Positions 54,111 to 62,727 of a DNA stretch of 64,000 nucleotides are shown in pieces. Within the stretch, counting starts at the first letter, position 1, and each line of letters opens with the position of its first letter. Location: contig NC_059422.1 of NCBI RefSeq assembly GCF_905220565.1, positions 8,080,272 to 8,144,271 on the forward strand, read 5' to 3'. Source of the DNA: Melitaea cinxia. Its lineage: Eukaryota; Arthropoda; Insecta; Lepidoptera; Nymphalidae. The notes under the pieces are model-generated. The model ran no database searches and was not told the origin of the DNA. It worked only from the letters and a program-made list of their open reading frames with translations. The position numbers and the translations under genes were made by a program.

Positions 54111-54173
54111 GATCAGGATGAGATGAGATTTCCTGATCGGGTCCAGATCAGGAAATCTCATTTCATCCTGATC
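54111..54173. repeat. Subterminal hairpin of the transposon
   Basis: Two 28-base arms (54111-54138 and 54146-54173) pair with one mismatch around a 7-base loop. Each arm begins and ends with GATCAGG or CCTGATC. It sits 67 bases inside the right terminus and is a likely transposase-binding or recognition structure (inference). Confidence 0.85.
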
Positions 54174-54423
54174 AGGTCCAGACCAATCATATGCGTTACA
54201 TGCCTTATCTAGTCCTGATCAGGCATGCCTGGTCCGGTCCTTATAACGAAGACGAAAAAATTTCTACTCGGGTACGCTCACATCGAATTCGCATATTTGA
54301 TAAAAAAGTATCCTATATTACTTCTAATACCTCCAAGAATATGTCGACAAAGTTTCATGATGATCGGTTAAGCAGTTTTCGCGTGAAAGCGTAACAAACA
54401 TACATTAACATTTATATTATTAC

Positions 54424-54642
54424 TAGCTGAGCTCTTTTGCCATATTATTTTATTATTATATTTATTTCTTATTAACTCCCTTATCCCCCCCTCCCCCTTA
54501 TAACTTAGGGGTATGAAAGAAAGATGTTAGCCGATTCTGAGAACTACTCGATATGCACTCAAAATTTCATAAAAATCGGTCCAGTCGTTTCGGAGGTGTA
54601 TAGTAACTAGCATTATGAAACGAGAATTTTATATATAAGACT
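54424..54642 (-). mobile_element. Non-autonomous Helitron, CAAACG-type family (first of a tandem pair)
   Basis: CTAGCTGAGCTCTTTTGCC starts it and GAGAATTTTATATATAAGA ends it. It includes CTCCCTTATCCCCCCCTCCC and CAAAATTTCATAAAAATCGG TCCAGTCGTTTCGGAGG. Confidence 0.7.
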
Positions 54643-54845
54643 ATCTGACCCCGCAAACGTTGTTTTGGCATATATGTTATTAACCCCCTTATCCCCCCCC
54701 CTATAACTTAGAGGTATGAAAAATAGATGTTGTTCGATTCTCAGACCTACCCAATATGCACACAAATTTCATGAGAATCGGTCAAGCCTTTTCGGAAGAG
54801 TTTAACTACAAACACCGCGACACGAGAATTTTATATATTAGATTA
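54643..54845 (-). mobile_element. Non-autonomous Helitron, CAAACG-type family (second of a tandem pair)
   Basis: Follows the previous copy without a gap: TATCTGACCCCGCAAACGTT G at the left and GACACGAGAATTTTATATAT TAGA at the right. It is closer in sequence to 36156-36462 than to its neighbour. A T has replaced the A of the expected CTAG. Confidence 0.7.
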
Positions 54846-54861
54846 GAGATTATGGATGTGT

Positions 54862-55100
54862 TGAGTATGTTGACTTAGTGATGTTGTATTTCATGCAAGA
54901 CATTACCAATTTTGTATTAAAACACAGTTTATATATGTACATATTTTAACTGCGGAGTTTTTTGCCAATTCTTCTCAGCAATATCAACATTCCGATTAAG
55001 TTGTAGCCTTCACTTTTAAAAATGATTAATTATTTAATTTCTAAAAGGACGTTTCGAATATGATTTTGAAGCCTATTTGAATATAAATAATTTTAATTTT
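54862..55100 (+). repeat. LINE-like 3' remnant
   Basis: TTGACTTAGTGATGTTGTAT TTCATGCAAGACATTACCAA and GCCAATTCTTCTCAGCAA match the family at 3690-3965 and, reversed, 47130-47400. Confidence 0.55.
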
Positions 55101-55309
55101 GATTGTTTGTTTGCTTGCTTAGTACAATAATGTTTAATATTTAATTTTATTGCCTTTTAAATGTAAACTTACTGATTTCACTCTTACCATACAAACACCC
55201 TTTCTTGTAGTTCTCACTTAGTTTGCTAGAAAATTGATTAAGACGCCTTTTGATCAATATAATTACGTATTTCGTAATCACCGCATAGTATAGAAGAAAG
55301 TCGCTTCCC

Positions 55310-55468
55310 GCTGTCTGTATGCTTAGATCTTTAAAACTACGCAACGGATTTTAATGCGGTTTTCTTTAGTAAATAGAGATTCTAGAGGAAGGTTTATATG
55401 TACATGCATAATATAGTAGAGGAACACTGATAGTTTTTGCAACCGTGCGAAGCCGGGGCGAATCGCTA
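55310..55468 (+). mobile_element. Helitron 3' part, sister of 25285-25496
   Basis: CTGTCTGTATGCTTAGATCT TTAAAACTACGCAACGGATT TTAATGCGG and GTGCGAAGCCGGGGCGAATC GCTAA. It has only one copy of the GCATAATATAGTAGAGGAAC segment, whereas the sister has it as a perfect inverted duplication. Confidence 0.75.
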
Positions 55469-55469
55469 A

Positions 55470-55785
55470 TAAAGAAATAAAATAAATAAATGCCCCTTAT
55501 CTCATTAAATATAACAACATACGAACAGCCGGTCAAGTTCACTGTCGATCGGTTGCAGGGCGTCGGTCATCGGAAGATGTCGAAACGAGGCAATGCCCCG
55601 AGATTAACACTGAGTTAACGTTAGAATCCATGGCCACTGCCACAGCGATATAACTCATTGACTCTTAAAGCTTATATTTTTATGAAGAACGTTTTAAATT
55701 AGAACGTTTTAAGTTAATCGGTACAGATCGGACATTGCTTCTGCCTTCCGCTATTGGTCTGGTTAGCGTACCAATCATCGCTCAC
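55470..55785. other. GC-richer patch, unassigned
   Basis: 55520-55660 is markedly GC-richer and free of stops in one frame through Q-C-P-E-I-N-T-E-L-T-L-E-S-M-A-T-A-T-A-I before a TAA, but no start codon, splice pair or known domain is seen. It could be old repeat, exon or regulatory DNA. Confidence 0.3.
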
Positions 55786-55786
55786 T

Positions 55787-56118
55787 TCAGCCTGTAATAT
55801 CCCACTACTGGGCATAGGCCTCTTTCCCCATGTAGGAGAAGGATCAGAGCTTAATCCACCACGCTGCTCCAATGCGGGTTGGCGGATATATTCCCAACTA
55901 CGAGTAACGATCGCTATCAGGTGTACATGATAACAACCGGGACCGTCAGCTTAACGTGCTCTCCGAGGCACGGTGGGGAGACCCACAAGGACTGCGCCCA
56001 GACCACGTCAAACACCTGTATGGCCAATACAAATGTTTGTCATGTGCGGGGATCGAACCCGCAACCGCCAACGTAACAGGTACAATCCATGGCTGTAACC
56101 GTTGCGCCAACGTAACGT
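55787..56118 (-). repeat. tRNA-head/RTE-tail SINE, near full length
   Basis: CTTCAGCCTGTAATATCCCA CTACTGGGCATAGGCCTC (tail), GGCGGATATATTCCC, CTCCGAGGCACGGTGGGGAG ACCC (body) and GGGATCGAACCCGCAACCGC with GGTTACAGCC-type head (reverse). Frames 55879-56076, 55946-56215 and 55956-56201 are all incidental. Confidence 0.88.
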
Positions 56119-56765
56119 ACGTACCCGGTACGTTGTTCATAGAAATTATCCACCAAAACCCAATAAAGAAGCCTAGCAGTACATGCTCTATGAAATCATA
56201 ATATACTATATACACCTAGGCTTTAAACACTTCCTGTATTAATAACGCCCGCGCAGTTAATGGCCATGTTGTAACCGGTTCCTTCACGCCTGTCTACCGT
56301 TATCTTACGTAACGACTAATTACGTTCACATCGGGGCGTAAATTCGATTAACGCTGTATTTTTTGTTATTCGGATTATTTTACTAAATTTTTTATAGCGT
56401 CTCAATACATGCGCTAATTAGAAGTACTGTTTAGTTAACATTTAACTGTATTAAAAAAAGGACCGTTACTGTGACGATTTTTGCCTATAATTAATTTATT
56501 AAATAATTATTAAACAGTTTGACAAATGATTCAAAAGCGATTGATTGATTTTTTTTAATATTGTATCGAAAAAAACTACCTGCGGCAGATCTCATGGCTT
56601 CGCCCGTTGTAGATTTTTGTGTACCGAGTGAACCGATTTTAATGATTTTTTCTTTACTCGAAGGTTGTCATTTAATCCCATTTAAATTTAAACGAGATCT
56701 GAGAAGTTTTTGTATTATAACTACATAATAAGATGTAACTTAAAAGTTAAGTAAAGTAAGTAGTT
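56119..56765. other. Unassigned AT-rich sequence
   Basis: 56575-56710 shows faint similarity to AACCGACTTC element interiors (GTGTACCGAGTGAACCGATT TTAATGATTTTT). Otherwise nothing recognised. Confidence 0.35.
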
Positions 56766-56767
56766 GT

Positions 56768-57093
56768 GCTGTGTGGCTACGGCACTAAAGAATTTAGCCA
56801 CCCCCTCTCTTCCCGTGGGTGTCGTAAGAGGCGACTAAGGGATAACAAGGTTCCACAACCACCTTGGAACTTCAGAAGCCGACCGATGGCGGGATAACCA
56901 TCCAACTGCTGGCTTTGAAATACACAGGCCGAAGACGTGCAGCAGCGTCTTCGGTGCGACAAAACCAGTACTGCGGTCACCAACCCGCCTGCCCAGCGCG
57001 GTGACTATGGGCAAAACACATGAGTTCACGTTATTTTTGGCGTAAACTTGTGGAGGCCTATGTCCAGCAGTGGACTGTATAGGCTGTAATGAT
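56768..57093 (+). mobile_element. RTE-derived non-autonomous element
   Basis: Nearly identical to 27580-27915 from GCTGTGTGGCTACGGCACTA to GACTGTATAGGCTGTAATGA, with the same 5'/3' junction (GAGTTCACGTTATTTTTGGC G). No adjoining target duplication could be assigned. Confidence 0.88.
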
Positions 57094-57362
57094 AAAAGTT
57101 AAAACCTATGCGTATTTGTCGTGTACTTGTCGAAGTTTATTAAAGATTTTTTTTTTGTTTGAGAAAAAACGATTATTATAAAAAAAATCAAAACTATTGA
57201 AACTTTTTCATCAAAACCTTAAACTTCAACTGTTTACAAAAAAAACCGGCTTACACTATTTTGTACATACTGTTTTTCAATGTGAAATACTTATATAAAA
57301 AACTAATAACTATTCAATATTAAAGATATATAACCATGGTAATTTGTAACGTAATTTCAAAC

Positions 57363-58338
57363 TAGGGTTGCCAACCATACTTTGTAATAAAGTATTCTAC
57401 TTTATTTTTGGTAAATATACTTTATACTTTTGCATACAAATAAAGTATATCAAAATACTTTATTTTCAATCTTTACTGTGATGCGTGGAACAAAATACTC
57501 ATTATGGGTACTTAACTATTTAACGGTACACATAAGGTAAAACGGATGATGGAAAAGATTTAAAATTACTGAACGAAATGTTAGATGTCAGATGTGGTGT
57601 TTTGAATGTGACAGGACAGGTGAAAATCTGACATTTGTCACAGATGTCACTACTCACTATCAACGATATTGTAGAAAAATTGACCGTTGGCTTTGTTTAT
57701 ATGTAGTTAAGGAATCAATGGTTGGAAAAATGACTTGATCTTAGCGAAGATAACTTGGCTTTCAATACTTCCTAACGTGTCCTTAAAAATGCGGTTAAAT
57801 TTGAACATTTTGAAATGATAATTATAAAAACTAAATTACAAGACGGATTAAATATTAAGATGCAGGATATATGTTCCGAATGTATAAGACAAAAAAAATC
57901 ACTAATGATGATAAAGAATTTTCAGTGAAAAGTACAGTTGAAAAATGGCAATATATACTTTAAAATGCACCTGATAGCTTACCAAATATAAAAAAAATTC
58001 TTACTTACTCTCTGTTCCCACTACTTAAGCTTTCACTGAAAGGGTTTTTTTAGTAATGAATCTAAAGTAGCGAGAAGAGAGAAATATAGCGTCAATAAAT
58101 TTAATTAGAAACGAATTTTTATTTATATAAATTTAAATATTGATTGTTAAACAAGTTTGAAACATTTAAACATAACAAAAAATTGTTAGCATGTGCTAAA
58201 GGCAGACAAAATACGTTTTTAAAGCAATAAAAACATAAAATTTGAAAAATAATTTTTTTTTCTTCCAAATACTTTGTTTTTTCCTATCCAAACCATTTTA
58301 TACGTTTTTTTTTTTGTCAAAAAAAGTTGGCAACCCTA
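57363..58338 (+). mobile_element. hAT-like transposon, internally deleted, 8-bp target duplication
   Basis: 976 bp with inverted ends TAGGGTTGCCAAC and GTTGGCAACCCTA, flanked by TTTCAAAC at 57355-57362 and 58339-58346. Near the right end the plus strand retains a transposase C-terminal remnant: A-F-T-E-R-V-F-L-V-M-N-L-K, a TAG (58068-58070), then R-E-E-R-N (from 58029), as in the hAT dimerisation region. The catalytic part is absent. The element is therefore a dead or non-autonomous derivative of an autonomous hAT transposon, with its ends intact. Confidence 0.88.
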
Positions 58339-58600
58339 TTTCAAACTGTTATTAATCAATGTTACTTGTAAACATATATTATGTTAATAGATTAACAGTT
58401 AAGTTTATAGACACGCTTTGAGATATAAGCGGTCATTCTGTTTTTAGAAACTTTTTTTGGTCATAATCTTTATTATTAAGTGGCAGCGTCTTGTTCTTTT
58501 TTTTGGTTCATATGTATTTTAGAACTACTTAACTTAATTAATTATTTATGTATAAGAAAGTAAACTAAATAAAATAACAAGTCTATGCAATATATCCTAT

Positions 58601-59125
58601 TTTGAAGTTAGGAGAGGTTATGTCAGACTTTTATTGACTAAAAACCACCAAGTATGAGCAGTCATCCGCTTGGGTGGGGCGAGATGGGATCGCGCTAGCA
58701 TTCCCAAGCGGTACGCCCGGACGAAACCTCCGGGCCTCGGCACAAAGGTGGGGTGGCCTCGCTCACAACAAGGTTACCCCTCAGACATGTGGGGTCGTGT
58801 CATCCGGCTGACTGAAGTCCCCCGTCTGTCGGCCAGCGACCTCAATATTACGGAGGGAAGAAGACGTAGGCAAACCGACTCCTTATTGCCCCCGTACGTC
58901 TGCACCGGAGCGGGTCAGCAGAGGCGTCTTCTTCCCTGGTCCGTATTACCTCTTCGCAGAAGGAAACCACCGCCTGCCATGATCTTTCACTGTCGAGCAT
59001 GGCATTTACGACGCTCGGGATTGAGATATCCTTTCCGAGGACCGCTGAAAACTCGCGCCGCTGTGAATCCCAAGCGGCGCACACCTCCAGCATGTCGAAC
59101 GTCGTATCTTTCGCTCAAAATTAGG
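58601..59125 (-). pseudogene. 5'-truncated LINE (R1-like) C-terminus and 3' UTR
   Basis: Minus-strand frame ending at a TAA near 58848 encodes L-E-V-C-A-A-W-D-S-Q-R-R-E-F, I-P-S-V-V-N-A-M-L-D-S-E-R-S-W-Q-A-V and S-F-C-E-E-V-I-R-T-R-E-E. Position and motif order match the end of R1-type non-LTR retrotransposon ORF2, downstream of the zinc knuckle. The 250-bp GC-rich 3' UTR ends AATAAAAGTCTGACATAACC TC (complement of 58610-58632). Upstream sequence is lost. The long plus-strand frame 58670-59200 is antisense to it and not a gene. Confidence 0.8.
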
Positions 59126-59359
59126 TGCAACCTGAGTGCCCAGTGCCAGTTTTGTTTAATCCGTCTCGCAATAACGGGCGTAAATTTTAACTTCATTTAG
59201 TATGGGAAATTCGGGATTTCAACCTAGTTCTCGCGCTTGCCGCTAGATAACTCTATATCGATTGTATCGTATACTATTCTTTATCGTCTCAAATTCCCAC
59301 ACAAAATAATCTTCACGTATAAACGCGTTTCTGACATGTTTCTGTAAATAAAACTCGCA

Positions 59360-59758
59360 TTAGGCACTCTGATTGGGGAAATACCTCGACCTTACAGAAG
59401 ATCAGCTCAAAAATACTGTAGCGGAAATTATTCTCTATCGCAATCCTAAGCATTCTCTCGATAACAACTTTTTAACTGAAGTAGGGCACAGCTGGAAATA
59501 TGCTGCTCAAAATCTGGTGCAGCCCGACTGGGGAAGTACCTCGACCTTACAGAAGATCACAGCTAAATAATACTTCTTTCAACTAGTATTGTGTTCTGTT
59601 GGTGAGTAAGGTGGCCAGAGCTCCTGAGGGAATTAAGAATAGGGTCGGCAACACGCTTGCTATGCTTCTGCTGTTGCAGACGTCTATAAACTTTACGGTA
59701 ATTACTTATAATCAGGTGAGGTGAGTACGCTTGTTTGCTGACCTAGTTATTTAAAAAA
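59360..59758 (+). repeat. Two SINE copies head to tail, AGAAGATCACAGCT family
   Basis: A first partial copy (GATTGGGGAAATACCTCGAC CTTACAGAAGATCAGCTC, 59370-59410) is followed by about 70 bases and then a nearly complete copy from GAAGTAGGGCACAGCTGGAA to GTACGCTTGTTTGCTGACCT AG with an A tail. Frame 59373-59570 runs across both and is incidental. Confidence 0.85.
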
Positions 59759-60195
59759 AAATCTTAATCCATACCTACTGAAAAGAGAGAAATTTATTTT
59801 TTATGGTAACTATAAACTCTTTTATTTTGCATATACATATTTGATAGCTCTCAATAATTCTTCACAAGGATCTAATCTAATTTTGAGCTTAAAATCTAAT
59901 AAATTTAATTAAAATCTAATAAAATCTAGTAATCTCTAATCTAATTTTGAGCTTACATAGGTTATATTTTACTACTAATGGAAAAGTTTCTTAAGAGGAG
60001 TTCGTTGATCTTGAAATATTTTTAGTATGTTGCAAAACGATCCTTGGTCGTTGAAAAATAAAAAAAAAATAAAAACAAAAAAAACACTGTATACGGCGAC
60101 ACAACATAAATTATGATAAGGACTGAAAAGACCCTTTTAACCTTTCCCTTTTTGTAGTTATCATAAAGTTACCTACTGATATCACGTATTTACTA
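59759..60195. other. Unassigned AT-rich sequence
   Basis: 59865-59950 repeats AATCTAATTTTGAGCTTA twice with AAATCTAATAAA units between. Nothing else recognised. Confidence 0.4.
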
Positions 60196-60198
60196 AAG

Positions 60199-60525
60199 CT
60201 AGCGATCGCCCAGTGGTCGAAATTCGACCATAATTAATTTAAATTATAAGTTTAAACATTATTAAGGTTCTGTTGTCAAAGACTATACTTCTATAATAAC
60301 AAACAAAGAAGTATTTAAGCGTGTGTGTGTCAAACACATGGTAGTGTGTGTAATGTTTTTTTTTTATTGATTCAATGTATTTTCGTGCACAATTTTTAAA
60401 AACTATTAGCATTCTGCATACCTTCTCTATATAAACTATAAGTGTGCGAAATTTCATACTCCTCCGTTCGCGCAATTTTTGTCAAAAGGGGTGTAAAGTT
60501 TTTGCTTCACGTATTGATATATAGA
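60199..60525 (-). mobile_element. Complete non-autonomous Helitron, sister of 34321-34640
   Basis: The minus strand runs from TCTATATATCAATACGTGAA GC to CACTGGGCGATCGCTAG. A perfect palindrome GGTCGAAATTCGACC (60215-60229) lies near the 3' end. The copies differ by scattered substitutions and a longer poly-T in this one. Minus frame 60239-60475 is incidental. Confidence 0.85.
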
Positions 60526-60639
60526 TTTTGCAAAGTACTCATATTTATATAGAAACACTAAACATTAACTAAGTATGTTAATACAAGTCGGAATGAAAGC
60601 TTATTTGAGAAGTCAAAAAATACTTAAAGGAATCAATCT

Positions 60640-60815
60640 ATACTAATATTATAAAGGTGAAAAGTTATATGTTTAAACGCGCTAATCTCAGACGCTACTG
60701 GTTCAAATTGAAAAATTATTTTTGTGTTAGATAGCCCACTTACCGAGATAGGCTATAGGTACTTTTTTATTTTTATTAACGCATGTAAAACCGCGAAGCA
60801 CAGCTTATAATTAGT
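60640..60815 (+). mobile_element. Non-autonomous Helitron, short
   Basis: Starts TCTATACTAATATTATAAAG and contains CGCGCTAATCTCAGACGCTA CTGG, GTGTTAGATAGCCCACTTAC CGAG and, near the 3' end, ACCGCGAAGCACAGCTT. The terminal CTAG has decayed. Confidence 0.7.
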
Positions 60816-61400
60816 CATTCTTTCATCAATACAAACCTACACTATTCAGTATTTTTTTTATATAATCAATATACATCCACGGGCTTTTGAAACCCATGTC
60901 CTTTTTTATTTCTAAAACATGCTATTATTTTTAAATCGAGGTAGGTGTTACTCAGCAACATCATTGTTTAAGTTAGACTAACTTAATGTCTCCAACAGAG
61001 ACGTCAGTCCACCGACCGGTTCATATTCTAACGTTTGACACATTTTTTTTTTTTTGTAACTATTCTACTATTTATTCTAGATGTATAAATTTATCTAAGA
61101 TTTTTTTTACAATTTTTTTTAAGTTTTTTTTTTTTGTTAAAGTTATTTTATATAATAATATCTTCCATTATCGAACAACACATTTTACTAATAATAATCA
61201 GTATTATAATAGGCTATATTACATCACGCTATAACCCTTATCACCAGAACAATAACCACACACATCAAATCGAATACAACAACAAAGCAACAATTCTCAC
61301 TCAAGATTACTTTTTTATTCCTAAAATTTACATTTATTAACGTTAGTACACAAATATCAAAAGCCATTAGTATTTATTAAATATAACGGAATAATACAAA
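60816..61400. other. Unassigned AT-rich sequence
   Basis: T-rich. Frames 60986-61234 and 61134-61340 are low-complexity and not called. Confidence 0.4.
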
Positions 61401-61404
61401 AATA

Positions 61405-61660
61405 ATGACTAAACAAACACAACTGACCGGCTGTCTGTTTGTACAATTGAGTGTTTATCTTGAACTTGGCGTCCGTGAATGTTATGCAACTCGCTGGGAC
61501 AGGAATGGTCGAATAGTTGAACGTACATCATTCGAGTTTCGTAATGTCCACGATCAACTTGAACACCATCTAAAGTCACACAATTACAAATAATTCTTGA
61601 AAAATAAAAATAAAAATTATGTGGTGTCATGGGACACCATGTAGGAACGAAGTTCCTTCG
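61405..61660. repeat. Unrecognised segment ending in two adjacent hairpins
   Basis: A plus frame (61405-61593, 62 codons) and a minus frame (61409-61681) are both open; neither product is recognised. The minus one includes L-D-G-V-Q-V-D-R-G-H-Y-E-T-R-M-M-Y-V. Just right of the plus frame lie two perfect hairpins: TGGTGTC-atgg-GACACCA (61622-61639) and AGGAAC-gaa-GTTCCT (61643-61657). It could be the end of a retroelement or a small structured RNA. Function unknown. Confidence 0.3.
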
Positions 61661-62068
61661 AATAATATAGAAGCAACACAATTTGAAAAAAAATGATGAA
61701 CTACATAAAATTATTTAGAAAACTTAGTATTTTAGAAAATAACAAATACCGTAAAATAAAATAAATCAAACAAAATGATAATAATAATAATAATTCAAAC
61801 TATTAAGTGAAATAAAAAAACATGTGTCTTTATTTATTTTTGTCGACAGTATAAAATTACATAAATAATTAAAAAAAAGTTTAATGGTAATATTTTAGTT
61901 TTACAAACGTCATATTATACAGTCGTGTGACTGATATTACGTCACTTCCGTTATAAATTTTTCTTACGGTTTTAGTATCACATTTTTTTCAGTTCGGTCG
62001 CCCAACCAAGTGTCAAGTCTGCCGTAAGGAACTTTGTTCTAATAATCATGTTTGCATGCAATCGAAAC
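61661..62068. other. Unassigned AT-rich sequence
   Basis: Contains an ATAATAATAATAAT run near 61781. No gene recognised. Confidence 0.4.
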
Positions 62069-62069
62069 A

Positions 62070-62297
62070 AATAACTTCAATTACATGGACCAGTAACACA
62101 ACGTAGATCGACGAAAAAATTGTGAAGTAAATGCGCATTATTAGAAAAAACTTAAAAAGTACTTGTCATACCTACAACCCACAAATATCACCTTTCGATT
62201 AAAACAAGAATCATAGAAATCGGTCCACCCAGTAAGAATTTATGAGATAACACACATAAAAAATACAGTGTCCCTCCTTTTTTTAAGTCGGTTAAGT
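62070..62297 (+). repeat. AACCGACTTC short element, diverged
   Basis: AAATAACTTCAATTACATGG ACCAGTAACACAACGTAGAT CGACG at the left and CTCCTTTTTTTAAGTCGGTT AAG at the right; interior shortened. Confidence 0.75.
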
Positions 62298-62404
62298 AAA
62301 AGCATAAGGGATTATCTCCTTCTGCTTCTCCGTTTACTGATAAAGTTTCGAATAGTTAACTGACACATACGATACTTTAGACTACGAAAACTATTTGGCA
62401 TTTT

Positions 62405-62510
62405 TACGCTTCAGCCTGTAATATCCCACATGGGTATAGGTGTCTTTCCCCATGTAAGAGAAGGACCAGAGCTTAATTCCACTAAGCTGCTCCAAAGCGG
62501 ATTGGCTTAA
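62405..62510 (-). repeat. RTE-tailed SINE fragment
   Basis: CGCTTCAGCCTGTAATATCC CACATGGGTATAGGTG and CTTAATTCCACTAAGCTGCT CCAAAGCGGATTGGC are the tail and part of the body, cut where the next SINE begins. Confidence 0.75.
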
Positions 62511-62710
62511 CCTTACAGAAGATTATAGCTAAATAATACTGTTCAAGCAGTGTTGTGTTCCTGTTGGTGAGTAAGGTGATCAGAGCTCCTCGGGGGATTA
62601 GGGTAGGGTCGGCAACACGCTTACGATGCTTTTATAGTACTGCAGACGTCTATAAGCTACGGTAATCGCTTACCATCAAGTGAGCCGTAAGCTTGATTGC
62701 CGACCTAGTT
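62511..62710 (+). repeat. SINE, AGAAGATCACAGCT family
   Basis: TAACCTTACAGAAGATTATA GCTAAATAATAC, GTAAGGTGATCAGAGCTCCT CGGGGG, GTCGGCAACACGCTTACGAT GC, ACGTCTATAAGCTACGGTAA TCGC and GATTGCCGACCTAG with an A tail. It abuts both the SINE fragment before it and the LINE after it. Confidence 0.85.
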
Positions 62711-62727
62711 GTATAAAAAAAATATAA

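Larger units (their letters stand above)
48619..54240 (+). mobile_element. Autonomous DNA transposon, superfamily unassigned
   Basis: About 5.6 kb. The left tip GGACCGGATCAGG and the reverse complement of the right tip (GGACCGGACCAGG) are inverted repeats, and similarity continues inward (TAGAATGAGGCATGT against TAGATAAGGCATGT). Both subterminal regions hold clusters of GATCAGG/CTGGTCC motifs, including the shared GGTCCAGATCAGGA (left 48757, right 54141). A 20-bp motif TTACGTTCCAYTGAGAAATT occurs on both sides of the gene (49820 and 53441). One intact gene lies inside. The left boundary may lie up to 45 bases further out, because the CCAGAT...ATCTGG hairpin there is of the same style. I found no clear target duplication. 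Confidence 0.75.
48554..54420 (-). repeat. Older repeat split by the 5.6-kb transposon
   Basis: CTAGCTTTAACCCGCGGC at 48554-48572 is the start of a common lepidopteran repeat. Its other end (AGTTTCATGATGATCGGTTA AGCAGTTTTCGCGTGAAAGC GTAACAAACATA) appears only at 54347-54408, beyond the transposon. The two halves flank an insertion, so the transposon arrived after this repeat. Confidence 0.55.

Noticed and set aside
58670..59200. 176-codon plus-strand frame in GC-rich sequence
   Set aside because: It is antisense to an R1-like LINE C-terminus and its 3' UTR on the minus strand, whose peptide motifs are recognisable; the plus product is not.
61622..61657. Bacterial-type terminator
   Set aside because: Two stems without a following T run, in an insect genome; terminator logic does not apply.
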